64,000 bases of DNA from Caulobacteraceae bacterium (GCA_027489335.1 JAIXZX010000012.1:186001-250000); one strand, 5' to 3'. Shown: positions 33,519 to 42,812, counted from the first letter of the stretch. Notes: a model not told the origin generated them from the sequence alone. A program made the numbers and translations.

Positions 33519-35632
33519 GTCAGGCGATCCCAGCCCTGATCGGGACGGAAGCGCTCGCCATGGATGGCGGCGAGCTCCTCCATGCGGGTCTTAAGCTTCT
33601 GCGCCCCGGCCGCACGGGCATAGTGGATCGGCCCGCCACGGAAGGGGGCGAAGCCGGCGCCGAAGATCATCGCGCCGTCAACCACGTCCTCGTCCTCCAC
33701 CACGCCCTTGCGGAGGCATTCGAGGCAGGCGTCGATCATCGGCAGGATCAGGCGGTCGGTCATCTCCTGGGTGGGCTTGGCGAAGGACTTGGCCTTCTGT
33801 GGCTCGCCGCCCTTCCAGGCATAGATGCCCTTGCCGGTCTTGCGGCCGAGCTCGCCGGCCGTGACCTTGGCCCGCAGGGTGTCCGGCGGCACGGGCAGGG
33901 GCTTTTCGAGCCCGGCCTTGAGGCTGTCGGCCACGGCGATGCCCACATCCAGACCCACCTGATCGGCCAGTTCGGCCGGCCCCACCGGCATGCCGAAGGT
34001 CTCGGCTGCGGCGTCGATGGTTTCGGGGGAAACGCCCTCCTGCATCATCACCATGGCTTCGAGCATGTAGGGGGTCAGCGCCCGGTTCACGAGGAAGCCC
34101 GGCGCGCTGCGCACCGGCGCCGGCAGGCGGTCGATGGCGCCCAGGAAGGCCTTGGCCAGATTGATGGTGTCGGTGGCCACGCCCTCATGGGTGACGATCT
34201 CCACCAGCTGCATCCGCGAAACGGGATTGAAGAAGTGGATGCCGATCAGTCGCTCGGGCCGCGAAAGCCCCTGCGCCAGGTCCTCCAGCCGGATCGACGA
34301 GGTGTTGGTCGCCAGCACCGCGCCGGACTTCATGCGCGGCTCGAGGTCGGCATAGATTTTCTTCTTCAGTTCAAGCTTTTCCGGGGCCGCCTCGATGATC
34401 AGATCGGCGTGACGAACGCCTTGGCCGTCCGGATCGGGGATCAGGCGGTCCAGGGCGTCACGGGTCTTGCCGCTGTCGTGGCCGAGCTTCGGATAGAGGG
34501 CTGCGGCCCGGCCGACGGCCTGGGCGATGATCTCCGGCTTCAGGTCGGCCAGGGTGACCTTGATCCCGTGCCAGGCCGCCCAGGCGGCGATGTCGCCCCC
34601 CATGGCGCCGGCGCCGATGACGTGCAGGTGGCGCGGCGGTTGCGCCGCCACCTCGGTCAGCCGTTTCATCTTTTCCCGCAGGAAGAAGACGCGGATCAGA
34701 TTCTGAGCGGCGTCGGTCGTCATGAGCTTGGCGAAGGAGGCGATCTCGGCCTTGCGCAGGGCCTTCAGGTCATCGCCGTGACGTTCCCACAGGTCCACAA
34801 GGGCGCTCGGCGCGGGATAGTGCTCGGCCGGCGCCTGTTTGGCGGCCTGGCTGCGCATGCGATCGGCCGCGGCGCGGCGCGGAATGTCGGCGTGCAGGAT
34901 GCGTTCGGTGACCTGGTGGCGCAGCCGGCCCAGGCGGCCGGGCTTGGAGGAGCGGAACTCGCCCCGGGCGACCGCAGCGATGGCGGCGCGCACATGGCGT
35001 TCCTCGGTCACGGCGTCGGCCAGGCCGAGGGCCTTGGCCTCGCCCGGGCGCTTGGCCTTCCCGGTCAGCATCATCTGCATGGCGTCCAGCGGGTCGATCA
35101 GGTCCAGGAGGCGGGCCGTGCCTCCCAGGCCGGGATGGAGGCCAAGTTGCACCTCCGGAAAGCCGAGGCGGGCCTCATCGCCCACCAGGATGCGGTGATC
35201 GCAGGCCAGCGCGATCTCCAGCCCGCCGCCCAGGGCGTAGCCGTGGATCACCGCCACCGTCGGCGTGCTGAGTTTGGCCAGCCGATCGACCACCTCATGG
35301 GCGCGGGTCATGCGTTGCTCGACCTCACCGGCGTCGCGGGCGCCGACAAAGGCTTTCACATCGGCGCCGGCGAAGAAGCCGCCGGCCTTGGCCGAGCGGA
35401 TCACCAGGGCCTTGGGGGCGTCCTGCTCCACCTGGGCCAGGATCTGGTCGAGCTCTTCCAGGACCTCCTCGGACACGGTGTTGGCGCTGGCGCCGGGCTG
35501 GTCGGCGATCAGCCAGTCGATCCCGTCCGCGTCGCGGGTCAGCCGCCAGGCCTTCCAGGGTCCGGGCGCGCCGGTGTCGGGGCCAAGCTCCATCAGCCGC
35601 GGCTCGAGGGTCTTCCAGGCGGTGTCCGTCAT
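33515..35632 (-). CDS. fadJ: Multifunctional enoyl-CoA hydratase / 3-hydroxyacyl-CoA dehydrogenase
   Basis: A 705-residue two-part protein for steps two and three of fatty-acid beta-oxidation. Residues about 15-200 are a crotonase domain with the two catalytic Glu in GGGLEIALACDHRI and FPEVQLGLHPGLGG. Residues about 320-690 are the NAD-dependent dehydrogenase with GAGAMGGDIAAWAAWHG and catalytic His in GIHFFNPVSRMQLVEIV, then the C-terminal PFRGGPIHYA block. AAGGAG precedes the ATG at 35632. The frame is open beyond this start into the thiolase gene, but those codons are its shadow. It sits 11 bp after the thiolase gene. Confidence 0.94.
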   Translation of the reverse strand: MTDTAWKTLEPRLMELGPDTGAPGPWKAWRLTRDADGIDWLIADQPGASANTVSEEVLEELDQILAQVEQDAPKALVIRSAKAGGFFAGADVKAFVGARDAGEVEQRMTRAHEVVDRLAKLSTPTVAVIHGYALGGGLEIALACDHRILVGDEARLGFPEVQLGLHPGLGGTARLLDLIDPLDAMQMMLTGKAKRPGEAKALGLADAVTEERHVRAAIAAVARGEFRSSKPGRLGRLRHQVTERILHADIPRRAAADRMRSQAAKQAPAEHYPAPSALVDLWERHGDDLKALRKAEIASFAKLMTTDAAQNLIRVFFLREKMKRLTEVAAQPPRHLHVIGAGAMGGDIAAWAAWHGIKVTLADLKPEIIAQAVGRAAALYPKLGHDSGKTRDALDRLIPDPDGQGVRHADLIIEAAPEKLELKKKIYADLEPRMKSGAVLATNTSSIRLEDLAQGLSRPERLIGIHFFNPVSRMQLVEIVTHEGVATDTINLAKAFLGAIDRLPAPVRSAPGFLVNRALTPYMLEAMVMMQEGVSPETIDAAAETFGMPVGPAELADQVGLDVGIAVADSLKAGLEKPLPVPPDTLRAKVTAGELGRKTGKGIYAWKGGEPQKAKSFAKPTQEMTDRLILPMIDACLECLRKGVVEDEDVVDGAMIFGAGFAPFRGGPIHYARAAGAQKLKTRMEELAAIHGERFRPDQGWDRLT

Positions 35633-35643
35633 CGATGTCTCCT

Positions 35644-36927
35644 TCAGACCGCTTGGATGAGCATGGCGCCGCCCTGGCCGCCGCCGATGCACTCGGTGGC
35701 GACGCCGCGGGGCTGGGACAGGCGCTTCATGGCGTTGGCCAGGTGCAGGACGATCCGCGCGCCGCTGGCGCCCACTGGATGGCCCATGCCGATGGCGCCG
35801 CCATCGACGTTCAGCCGCTCCCGGTCGATCTGGCCGAAGTCGCCCTCCAGGCCGAGCACCTGGCGGCGGAAGCCATCGTCCTGCCAGGCCGCCAGACAGG
35901 CCAGGACCTGGGCGGCGAACGCCTCGTTGATCTCCCAGATCGGCACGTCCGAAAGGGTCATGTCGTGGGCGCGCAGCAGTTCGGTGGCCGACATCACGGG
36001 GCCAAGCCCCATGATTTTCGGGTCCAGCGCGGCCCAGCGGCTGTCGACGATCTCGGCCAGGGGCTCCAGGCCGTGTTCCTTGACCGCGGCTTCCGAGGCC
36101 AGGACCACCCACGTCGCGCCGTCGGTGATCTGCGAACTGTTGCCCGCGGTCACCTTGCCGAAGGGCGGTTCGAAGGCCGGCTTCAGCATGGCCAGCTTGT
36201 CGGGGCTGGAGTCCGGCCGCACCCCGTCGTCGCGGTCATAGAGTTCGCCGTCCGGTGCGAAAGCGGGCTCCAGCTCGCCCTTGAACCAGCCCTCGGTGTG
36301 GGCGCGGGCCGAGCGGAGCTGGCTCTCGGAGGCGTAGACGTCGGCGTCATGGCGGGAGATGTCGAACATCTGGGCCAGCACCTCGGCGGTCTGGCCCATA
36401 TTGAGGTCGGTGATCGGGTCGGTCAGGCCGCGCTCCAGGCCGATGACGGGACTGAGGAAGTCAGGCCGGAAACCCATGGCCGCCTTGGCCCTCGCCATCG
36501 GATTGCGGGCGCCGTTCAGCTCGGCGAACCATTCGGTGGCGTCATGGCTCAGCACCAGGGGCGCGTGGCTCAGGGATTCTGCGCCGCCCGCCAGGATCAG
36601 GTCGGCGGTCCCCTGCTGGATGTAGCGAAAGGCGGTGTCGATGGACTGCATGCCCGAGCCGCAGTTGATCTGCACGGTGAAGGCCACCATGGCCTCGCCC
36701 ATCCCTAGACGCAGGGCCGCCACCCGGGCCGGGTTCATCTCGTCGGCCACCACGTTCACGCAGCCCAGGATCACCTGATCAAAGGCGGTCGGCGCGAAGG
36801 GCTGCCGCAGCAACAGCGGTCGCCCACACTGGACGGCCAGATCCACCGGCGTGAAGGGGCCGGGCCGCCCGCGGGCCTTGATGAAGGGGGTGCGGGCGCC
36901 GTCGACGATATAGACCGGCCGGCTCAT
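35644..36927 (-). CDS. fadI: Acetyl-CoA acyltransferase (beta-oxidation thiolase)
   Basis: A 427-residue thiolase. The acyl-accepting Cys89 lies in VQINCGSGMQS, the catalytic His in GAIGMGHPVGASGARI, and the second Cys in TECIGGGQGGAML at the C-terminus. It releases acetyl-CoA in the last step of beta-oxidation. The length is in the FadI range rather than that of the shorter biosynthetic thiolases. It overlaps the FadE-type gene by four bases. Confidence 0.93.
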   Translation of the reverse strand: MSRPVYIVDGARTPFIKARGRPGPFTPVDLAVQCGRPLLLRQPFAPTAFDQVILGCVNVVADEMNPARVAALRLGMGEAMVAFTVQINCGSGMQSIDTAFRYIQQGTADLILAGGAESLSHAPLVLSHDATEWFAELNGARNPMARAKAAMGFRPDFLSPVIGLERGLTDPITDLNMGQTAEVLAQMFDISRHDADVYASESQLRSARAHTEGWFKGELEPAFAPDGELYDRDDGVRPDSSPDKLAMLKPAFEPPFGKVTAGNSSQITDGATWVVLASEAAVKEHGLEPLAEIVDSRWAALDPKIMGLGPVMSATELLRAHDMTLSDVPIWEINEAFAAQVLACLAAWQDDGFRRQVLGLEGDFGQIDRERLNVDGGAIGMGHPVGASGARIVLHLANAMKRLSQPRGVATECIGGGQGGAMLIQAV

Positions 36928-39176
36928 TCGGCGGCCTCGACATGGCGTTGTTCGGCCGGCGTGGCCTTGCCGGTGATTTCCTCGGGCGAGAAGTCGTCGA
37001 CGGCCACGACCTTGGCCACGGCGATGGCGACCTCGGCCAGCCGGTCGTGGTCCTCGCGGCTGATCAGGCCCTGGTCGAGGGCGGCGTCCGGGTCGCGGAC
37101 CCGCAGCTTCTTCATGCGGTCGCGGATCGGTTCGGTGGAGACCACCAGATCCAGGGCGCGCTCCAGTTCGGCCACAGCGTCATCGCCAACGCCCAGATAG
37201 ACCCCGTCGGTGAGGCGGTCGCGGGTGGCTGACGGCTCCAGGATCAGGCGGGCGCAGGCGCGGGTGACCCGGTCGCTCGGTCCCCGGCGGATCACGCCGA
37301 AGGGCAGGACGAACAGGCCCAGAAGCCAGGCCAGGGGCTGGTTGGGGAAGTTGTCGAGAATCTCCTTCAGCCGGCGCTCGATGGTCAGGAAGCCGTCCTG
37401 CATGATCCACTCGACCAGCGGCAGGTCCGCCTCCTGGCGGCCGTCTTCCTCCCAGCGCTTCAGGGTCGCGCTGAGCAGGTAGAGTTCGGCCAGGATGTCG
37501 CCGAAGCGGGCCGACAGCATCTCCTTGCGCTTCAACGAGCCGCCCATGCTGAGAAGGGCGGCGTCGGAGGCCAGCGCAAACCCCGCCGCATAGCGGCTGA
37601 GCTTGCGGTAGTAGCGCTTGGCGGGGCCGGTCTCAGGCGCAGGCCCGATCAGGCCGTCGCTCCAGGAGCGGATGACGGCGTTCTTGGCGGTGCGCAGGAT
37701 GTGGCCGGCGTGAGCCCAGACGGTGACGTCAAACGCCGCGAGGCCGCGCTGCGTATCCTCGTCGGCCAGGGCCTCCATCTCCTTGAGGATGAAGGGGTGG
37801 GCGCGGATGGCGCCCTGGCCGAAGACGATCAGACTGCGGGTGAGGATATTGGCGCCTTCCACGGTGATGCCGACTGGCACCGAGCGGTAGAAGGTCCCCA
37901 GATAGTTCTTTGGTCCATCGATCACCGCCTTGCCGGCATGGACATCCATGGCGTCATTGGCGCTGATCCGCATCCGTTCGGTGGCGCTGTTCTTCATGAT
38001 CGCCGAGACCACCGACGGGTGGTGGCCGAGCGCCAAGCCGGCGCAGGTGAAGCGGCGGGCGGCGTCCAGCAGATAGGCGTTCGCCGCAATGCGCCCCAGG
38101 CGTTCCTGCACCCCTTCGAACTCGCCGATGGGAATGCGGAACTGGGTGCGGACGCGGGAATAGGCGCCCGTGGTGCGCGCCGCCATGGCGGCGCCGGCGG
38201 CCGACAGGGAGGGCAGGGAGATGCCGCGGCCGGCGGCGAGCGCCGCGTTCAACATCATCCAGCCCTTGCCGATCTGGTCCTGGCCGCCAAGGATCGCATC
38301 CATGGGCAGGAAGACGTCGTGGCCCGAATTGGGGCCGTTCTGGAAGGCCTGCATGGCCGGAATGTGCCGGCGGCCGATCTCGATGCCTGGGGTATCGGTG
38401 GGCGCCAGGATGACCGTGATGCCCAGGTCCTCTTCACCGCCCAGCAGGCCGTCGGGATCTTTGACCTTCACGGCCAGCCCCAGAACGGTCGCGATGGGGC
38501 CCAGGGTAATGTAGCGCTTGGCCCAGTTCAGCCTGAGGCCCAGCACCTTCTGGCCCTTGTACTCGCCTTCGCAGACCACGCCGGTGTCAGTCATGGCCGT
38601 GGCGTCGGAGCCGGCCTCAGAGCTGGTCAGACCAAAGGCGGGAATGTCGCGGCCATCGGCCAGGCGCGGCAGCCAGTAGGACTTCTGATCGTCCGTGCCG
38701 AACTTCATCAGCAGTTCGCCGGGGCCAAGCGAGTTGGGCACCATCACCGTCACGGCGGCGGCCACCGAGCGGGTGGAGATCTTCCGCACCACTTCGGAAT
38801 GGGCGTAGGGGCTGAAGCCCAGCCCGCCATATTCCTCGGGAATGATCATCCCGAAGAAGCGCTCGCGCTTGATGAACTCCCAGGCCTCCGGCGGAAGGTC
38901 GCGGTCCTCCCAGTTGATCTTCCAGTCGTCCAGCATGGCGCACAGCTGATCGACGGGGCCATCGATGAAGGCCCCTTCGGCCTCGGTCAGCTTGGCGGCG
39001 GGAATGTCCAGCATGGCCTGCCAGTCTGGATCGCCGGAGAACAGGGCCGCGTCCCACCAGACGTCTCCCGCGGCGATGGCCTCGGCCTCGGTGTCGGACA
39101 TCTCGGGCAGGACACCCTTGGCCATGTGATAGATCGGCCGCGTGACGAAGTCGCGGCGCAGGGCGGACCTGTCCAT
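36924..39176 (-). CDS. fadE: FadE-type acyl-CoA dehydrogenase with DUF1974 tail
   Basis: A 750-residue flavoprotein for the first beta-oxidation step. The N-terminal and middle domains (IIPEEYGGLGFSPYAHSEVV, AFGLTSSEAGSDATAMTDTG) and the C-terminal helices (ANAYLLDAARRFTCAGL, NYLGTFYRSVPVGITVEGANILTRSLIVFGQGAI) are followed by a DUF1974-type tail (from about 500). Unlike E. coli FadE (814 residues), it lacks the N-terminal membrane segments, so it may be peripheral. The gene starts the four-gene fad operon. A 13-bp palindrome GCACAA-A-TTGTGC lies 76 bp upstream. Confidence 0.93.
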   Translation of the reverse strand: MDRSALRRDFVTRPIYHMAKGVLPEMSDTEAEAIAAGDVWWDAALFSGDPDWQAMLDIPAAKLTEAEGAFIDGPVDQLCAMLDDWKINWEDRDLPPEAWEFIKRERFFGMIIPEEYGGLGFSPYAHSEVVRKISTRSVAAAVTVMVPNSLGPGELLMKFGTDDQKSYWLPRLADGRDIPAFGLTSSEAGSDATAMTDTGVVCEGEYKGQKVLGLRLNWAKRYITLGPIATVLGLAVKVKDPDGLLGGEEDLGITVILAPTDTPGIEIGRRHIPAMQAFQNGPNSGHDVFLPMDAILGGQDQIGKGWMMLNAALAAGRGISLPSLSAAGAAMAARTTGAYSRVRTQFRIPIGEFEGVQERLGRIAANAYLLDAARRFTCAGLALGHHPSVVSAIMKNSATERMRISANDAMDVHAGKAVIDGPKNYLGTFYRSVPVGITVEGANILTRSLIVFGQGAIRAHPFILKEMEALADEDTQRGLAAFDVTVWAHAGHILRTAKNAVIRSWSDGLIGPAPETGPAKRYYRKLSRYAAGFALASDAALLSMGGSLKRKEMLSARFGDILAELYLLSATLKRWEEDGRQEADLPLVEWIMQDGFLTIERRLKEILDNFPNQPLAWLLGLFVLPFGVIRRGPSDRVTRACARLILEPSATRDRLTDGVYLGVGDDAVAELERALDLVVSTEPIRDRMKKLRVRDPDAALDQGLISREDHDRLAEVAIAVAKVVAVDDFSPEEITGKATPAEQRHVEAAE

Positions 39177-39251
39177 GCAACACCTCTTTCAGAAACGGGT
39201 TCAGCAAAGCCAACGCATCACGGCCGGTTCGGTTCGTGACAGAGGGCTGCG

Positions 39252-39264
39252 GCACAAATTGTGC
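39252..39264. promoter_or_regulatory. 13-bp palindrome upstream of the fad operon
   Basis: GCACAA-A-TTGTGC is perfectly symmetric around one base, in the 153-bp gap between fadE and the divergent acidic protein gene. It is AT-richer than its surroundings. It looks like a TetR- or GntR-type operator, but does not match a fatty-acid regulator site I know. Confidence 0.4.
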
Positions 39265-39329
39265 GGCCGGATCGAACGGGGATGGCGCCCAGGTGTTCTG
39301 TGATGAACGCACCAGCCATTGGAGAGCCC

Positions 39330-39785
39330 ATGCCCCCCGCACCCGAGCAGCCCGACTTCGAACCGCAGGATCAGGCCGAGGTCTTTGACGAGGACAACAC
39401 CGTCGGCGCTGGCGACGACGTTCCGCCGGCCGAAATGCGCACCTTCGAGGAGATGGTCCAGGTCCGCGACGAGACCTCAGCGGTGGGCGACGCCGACGAT
39501 GACGAAGCGCAGTTCGCCGAGGATCTCGACGATGGCGAGATCGTCGCGCTCGGCCGCGATGAGCAGGATGGTCTGGCCCGTGATGGCGACCGTCCGGTGT
39601 TTGACGCGGCTCAGGACGGCGGCGGCCCGGGCATCGGTGAGGATGAGGCCCCGCTGCTAGATGCTGGTGACATGGCCGCGGCGCCCGACTCGGACCGCGA
39701 CGACCCCGCCGCTCTGGAGTCCGAACGCCTGAATGACGCCGACTTGCAGGACCTTGGCTATCAGGACACCCCATCTAAGGAATGA
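39330..39785 (+). CDS. Small, highly acidic protein of unknown function
   Basis: A 151-residue protein with an extreme excess of Asp and Glu (for example FDEDNTVGAGDD, DADDDEAQFAEDLDDGEI), few hydrophobic residues and no signal peptide or membrane helix. It is probably disordered. I do not recognise it. The ATG at 39330 has TTGGAGAG just before it; an ATG at 39303 with AGGTG is an alternative that adds nine residues. It diverges from fadE and is followed 51 bp later by the phosphotransacetylase gene. Confidence 0.65.
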   Translation: MPPAPEQPDFEPQDQAEVFDEDNTVGAGDDVPPAEMRTFEEMVQVRDETSAVGDADDDEAQFAEDLDDGEIVALGRDEQDGLARDGDRPVFDAAQDGGGPGIGEDEAPLLDAGDMAAAPDSDRDDPAALESERLNDADLQDLGYQDTPSKE

Positions 39786-39836
39786 CCCGGGGTGGGCGGC
39801 GGCCCTCGACCGTGACACCCTGACGCCCCGCCTCAG

Positions 39837-40805
39837 ATGGAGCCTGCCTTGACCCAGCCGACCTCGACCGACAGCGTCCCAGGCTCGCAACTTGAGCGCC
39901 TGCTGGCCCTGGCGGACCGGCCTGACCCCGTGCGGACCGTCGTGGTTCACCCGGTCGATGACCTGTCTCTCGGGGGCGCGGTCGAGGCCGCCGCTCGTGG
40001 GCTGATCGTTCCTATCCTGGTTGGACCTGAGGCGCGGATTCGGGCCACCGCCGACGCCGCCGGTCTGGACATCAGCGGCTTTGAGCTCCGCGATGCGCCT
40101 CACAGCCATGCCGCCGCGGCCCTGGCCTGTCAGCTCGCCGGACGGGGCGAGGCCGAGGCGGTGATGAAGGGCGCGCTCCACACCGACGAGCTGCTGGAGG
40201 CGGTGGTCGCCAAGGATTGCGGCCTGCGCACCGAACGGCGGATGAGCCACGTCTTCATCCTCGACGTGCCGACCTATCCCAAGCCGCTGCTGGTCACCGA
40301 TGCAGCGATCAACATCGCCCCGGACCTGGCCACCAAGCGCGACATTGTCCAGAACGCCATCGACTGCGCCCGGGCCATGGGGGTCGCGCGGCCCAAGGTC
40401 GCCATCCTGGCGGCGGTGGAGACGGTCAATCCGAAGATGATCGCCACCCTGGACGCGGCGGCCCTCTGCAAGATGGCCGACCGCGGACAGATCGTCGGCG
40501 GCCTGCTCGATGGCCCGCTCGCCTTCGACAACGCCATCTCCCGCGAGGCCGCCGAGCAGAAGCACATCGTCTCCGAGGTGGCTGGGGACGCCGACATCCT
40601 GCTGGTGCCGGACATTGAGTCCGGCAACATGCTGGCCAAGCAGCTCTTCTATCTGGCCCGCGCGCAATCGGCCGGGATCGTCATGGGCGCGCGCACGCCA
40701 ATCATGCTCACCAGTCGCTCCGACGGGGTGCTGTCGCGCCTGGCCTCCTGCGCCGTCGCCCTGCTGGTGGCCAAGGCTGAACGTCTGAAGCCTCAGTCCC
40801 ACTAG
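39837..40805 (+). CDS. pta: Phosphate acetyl/acyltransferase
   Basis: A 322-residue phosphotransacetylase of the short type (no N-terminal regulatory domain), which makes acetyl phosphate from acetyl-CoA. Family blocks: GLIVPILVGPEARI, GRGEAEAVMKGALHTDELL, RRMSHVFILDVPTYPKPLLVTDAAINI, and GDADILLVPDIESGNMLAKQL. The last blocks resemble the phosphate butyryltransferase/Pta group used in acetate and poly-beta-hydroxybutyrate metabolism. The start may be the TTG at 39849, which has GGAG six bases before it, rather than the ATG at 39837. The acetate kinase gene follows after 14 bp. Confidence 0.9.
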   Translation: MEPALTQPTSTDSVPGSQLERLLALADRPDPVRTVVVHPVDDLSLGGAVEAAARGLIVPILVGPEARIRATADAAGLDISGFELRDAPHSHAAAALACQLAGRGEAEAVMKGALHTDELLEAVVAKDCGLRTERRMSHVFILDVPTYPKPLLVTDAAINIAPDLATKRDIVQNAIDCARAMGVARPKVAILAAVETVNPKMIATLDAAALCKMADRGQIVGGLLDGPLAFDNAISREAAEQKHIVSEVAGDADILLVPDIESGNMLAKQLFYLARAQSAGIVMGARTPIMLTSRSDGVLSRLASCAVALLVAKAERLKPQSH

Positions 40806-40819
40806 AGCCGGGGCGCGCG

Positions 40820-41995
40820 ATGCAGATCCTGGTCCTCAACGCCGGCTCCTCCAGCCTGAAGTTCGCGGTCTATGACAGCGTTGGCGAGGGGCTGAGCCTT
40901 GGGATGACCGGCGCGGTCTCCGGCTTGCCCGACCGACCTCAGTTCCGGGTGCGCGACGCCGAAGGCGCGACCCTGGCGGAGGCCGAGTGGCCGAAGGCGG
41001 CCGGCGCCTTGGACGAGGCCCTGGCGCGCACGCTTGACTGGCTGGCCGGGGAGGGCGGGGTGAGCGGGCCGGCCGCGATCGGTCACCGCATCGTTCATGG
41101 AGGCCTGGCGTTCGACGCCCCGGTCCGCCTTGAGGCTGAGACCCTCCGCCGCCTGGAAGCGCTCTCGCCCCTGGCGCCCCTGCACCAGCCCTTCAACCTG
41201 GCCGCGGTGCGCGCCGCGCAGGATCGGTTTCCAGGCGCGGTCCAGGTCGGTTGCTTCGACACCGCCTTCCACGCCGGTCAGCCGCGGCTCGCGCGGCTCT
41301 ACGCCCTGCCGCGGGACCTCACCGAGGGGGGCGTCCTGGCCTATGGCTTCCACGGCCTGTCCTACGACTTCATCGCCGGCGAGCTTCGGGACCGGTTCGG
41401 CCCCTCCTGCGGCGGGCGGGTGATCGTCGCCCACCTGGGCAGCGGGGTGTCCCTCTGCGCCCTGGCCGATGGTGAGAGCCTGGCCACCACCATGGGCTTC
41501 TCGGCCCTGGATGGCCCGCCCATGGCCACCCGGTCCGGCGCTCTGGACCCAGGCGTCCTGCTTTATCTGATGGAGGATCGGGGCATGTCGGTCGCCGACC
41601 TCACCGACCTGCTCTATCGCCGGTCAGGCCTGCTCGGCGTGTCGGGGGAGAGCGGCGACGTCCGCGTCCTGTTGGCCAGCGACCGTCCAGAGGCGCGGGA
41701 GGCGCTGGACCTGTTCGTCTATCGGCTGTCGCGGGAGATCGGCGGGCTAGCCGCCGCCCTGGGCGGTGTCGACCGCCTGGTCTTCACCGCCGGTGTGGGG
41801 GAAAACGCCGCAGAAATCCGCGCCCGGGTCCTGCAGGCCTGCGCCTGGCTGGGCGCTGATCTCGACGCCGAGGCCAACCGGGCAGGCGCCGAGATCATCA
41901 CCACCCCGGCCAGTCAACTCCAGGCGCTCGTCCTGCCCACCGACGAACAGATCGTCATCGCCCGCGCCGCCCGGGCGCTGCTACAGGACGCCTGA
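40820..41995 (+). CDS. ackA: Acetate/propionate kinase
   Basis: A 391-residue acetate kinase that makes ATP from acetyl phosphate. Key blocks: NAGSSSLKFAVYD at the N-terminus, GHRIVHGG, VGCFDTAFHAGQP (catalytic Asp), AHLGSGVSLCA (phosphate-binding), and FTAGVGENAAEIRARV. The length is as usual. With the upstream phosphotransacetylase it forms a fermentative/overflow acetate pathway. A terminator follows ten bases after the stop codon. Confidence 0.96.
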   Translation: MQILVLNAGSSSLKFAVYDSVGEGLSLGMTGAVSGLPDRPQFRVRDAEGATLAEAEWPKAAGALDEALARTLDWLAGEGGVSGPAAIGHRIVHGGLAFDAPVRLEAETLRRLEALSPLAPLHQPFNLAAVRAAQDRFPGAVQVGCFDTAFHAGQPRLARLYALPRDLTEGGVLAYGFHGLSYDFIAGELRDRFGPSCGGRVIVAHLGSGVSLCALADGESLATTMGFSALDGPPMATRSGALDPGVLLYLMEDRGMSVADLTDLLYRRSGLLGVSGESGDVRVLLASDRPEAREALDLFVYRLSREIGGLAAALGGVDRLVFTAGVGENAAEIRARVLQACAWLGADLDAEANRAGAEIITTPASQLQALVLPTDEQIVIARAARALLQDA

Positions 41996-42004
41996 AAGCG
42001 AAAA

Positions 42005-42030
42005 AGGCCCCGGCGACTAAGCCGGGGCCT
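42005..42030. terminator. Bidirectional terminator between ackA and ompW
   Basis: AGGCCCCGGC and GCCGGGGCCT pair over ten bases around GACTAA. On the minus strand it ends in a T-run (the AAAAA at 42001-42005), fitting the end of ompW. For ackA the run after the hairpin is weaker (CTCCTT). Confidence 0.85.
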
Positions 42031-42058
42031 CTCCTTCAGTCTGCGTGTGTCGCGCGGC

Positions 42059-42706
42059 TTAGAACTTGTAGCCAAAGCCCGCCGAGACGACCCACGGGTC
42101 CAGCTTCACCGTGGACTTCACGCCGTTGCGGTTGTCGGTGGCGTCGGTTTCGAAGAACACCTTCTTCACGTCGAGATTGGCGCTCCAGGGGCCGCTGACG
42201 GCCACGTCCACGCCGGCCTGCAGCGCGAAGCCGAAGCCGTTGTCGATGTCGAGGTCGAAGTTGTTCTTATCGGAGCCGTTGTAGAAGATCATGTAGTTCA
42301 CGCCTGCGCCCACATAGGGGCTGACCTTGGCGGTCGGCGCGAAGTGATATTGCAGGGAGACCACCGGGGGGAGGACCCAGGTCTCCTTGACCTTCACATC
42401 GGTGGCCGGACCCTTGGCGGTGACCGTGTGCTTGGTCGTGCCGGCGATCACTTCGACAGCGACATTGTCGGTGAAGAAATAGCTTAGACCGATGGTCGGC
42501 ATCACATCGGCGTTGACCTCGGCGCGTAGGCCCGTCGCGGCGCCGGCCAGGGTGGTGATGGGGTCGCCGGCTTCCGGATCGACCGAGGTCACCCGGACAT
42601 TGAGCATCGTGGTCCCGGCGGCCTTGGGCTGGAACTCCTGGGCCTGGGCGGCGCCGGCGAGGGTGAGGGCGAGGCCCGCGGCGAGAACGGCGGCGGTGGT
42701 TTTCAT
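42059..42706 (-). CDS. ompW: OmpW-family outer-membrane porin
   Basis: A 215-residue eight-stranded barrel protein. The signal peptide ends AGAAQAQ (about residue 22), then GTTMLNVRVTSVDP begins the barrel. PTIGLSYFFTDNVAVEVIAG, KVSPYVGAGVNYMIFY and the C-terminal SAGFGYKF with final Phe are the OmpW pattern. OmpW forms a narrow hydrophobic channel and is induced by low oxygen or stress in several proteobacteria. The ATG at 42706 has AAGGGGA upstream. The frame stays open through the neighbouring gene, but that is shadow. An FNR-like box lies 70 bp upstream. Confidence 0.92.
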   Translation of the reverse strand: MKTTAAVLAAGLALTLAGAAQAQEFQPKAAGTTMLNVRVTSVDPEAGDPITTLAGAATGLRAEVNADVMPTIGLSYFFTDNVAVEVIAGTTKHTVTAKGPATDVKVKETWVLPPVVSLQYHFAPTAKVSPYVGAGVNYMIFYNGSDKNNFDLDIDNGFGFALQAGVDVAVSGPWSANLDVKKVFFETDATDNRNGVKSTVKLDPWVVSAGFGYKF

Positions 42707-42769
42707 GACTATCCCCTTATTGACGGTATGACCGTGGCCGCCTGATGCGCCTGCCCGGGGAGGGCCTCC

Positions 42770-42783
42770 TTGATCTGGCTCAA
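42770..42783. promoter_or_regulatory. FNR/FixK-like box upstream of ompW
   Basis: TTGAT-CTGG-CTCAA. One position away from the FNR/FixK consensus TTGAT-N4-ATCAA. Its centre is 70 bp from the ompW start codon. Confidence 0.5.
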
Positions 42784-42812
42784 GCCTGAGCCTGGGGCGG
42801 CCTGCTGGGCGT

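Noticed and set aside
33560-36241. An 893-codon open frame antisense to the FadJ-type and thiolase genes
   Set aside because: The opposite strand carries clear crotonase, dehydrogenase and thiolase motifs. Long antisense frames are expected in DNA this GC-rich, and the frame shows no recognisable domain.
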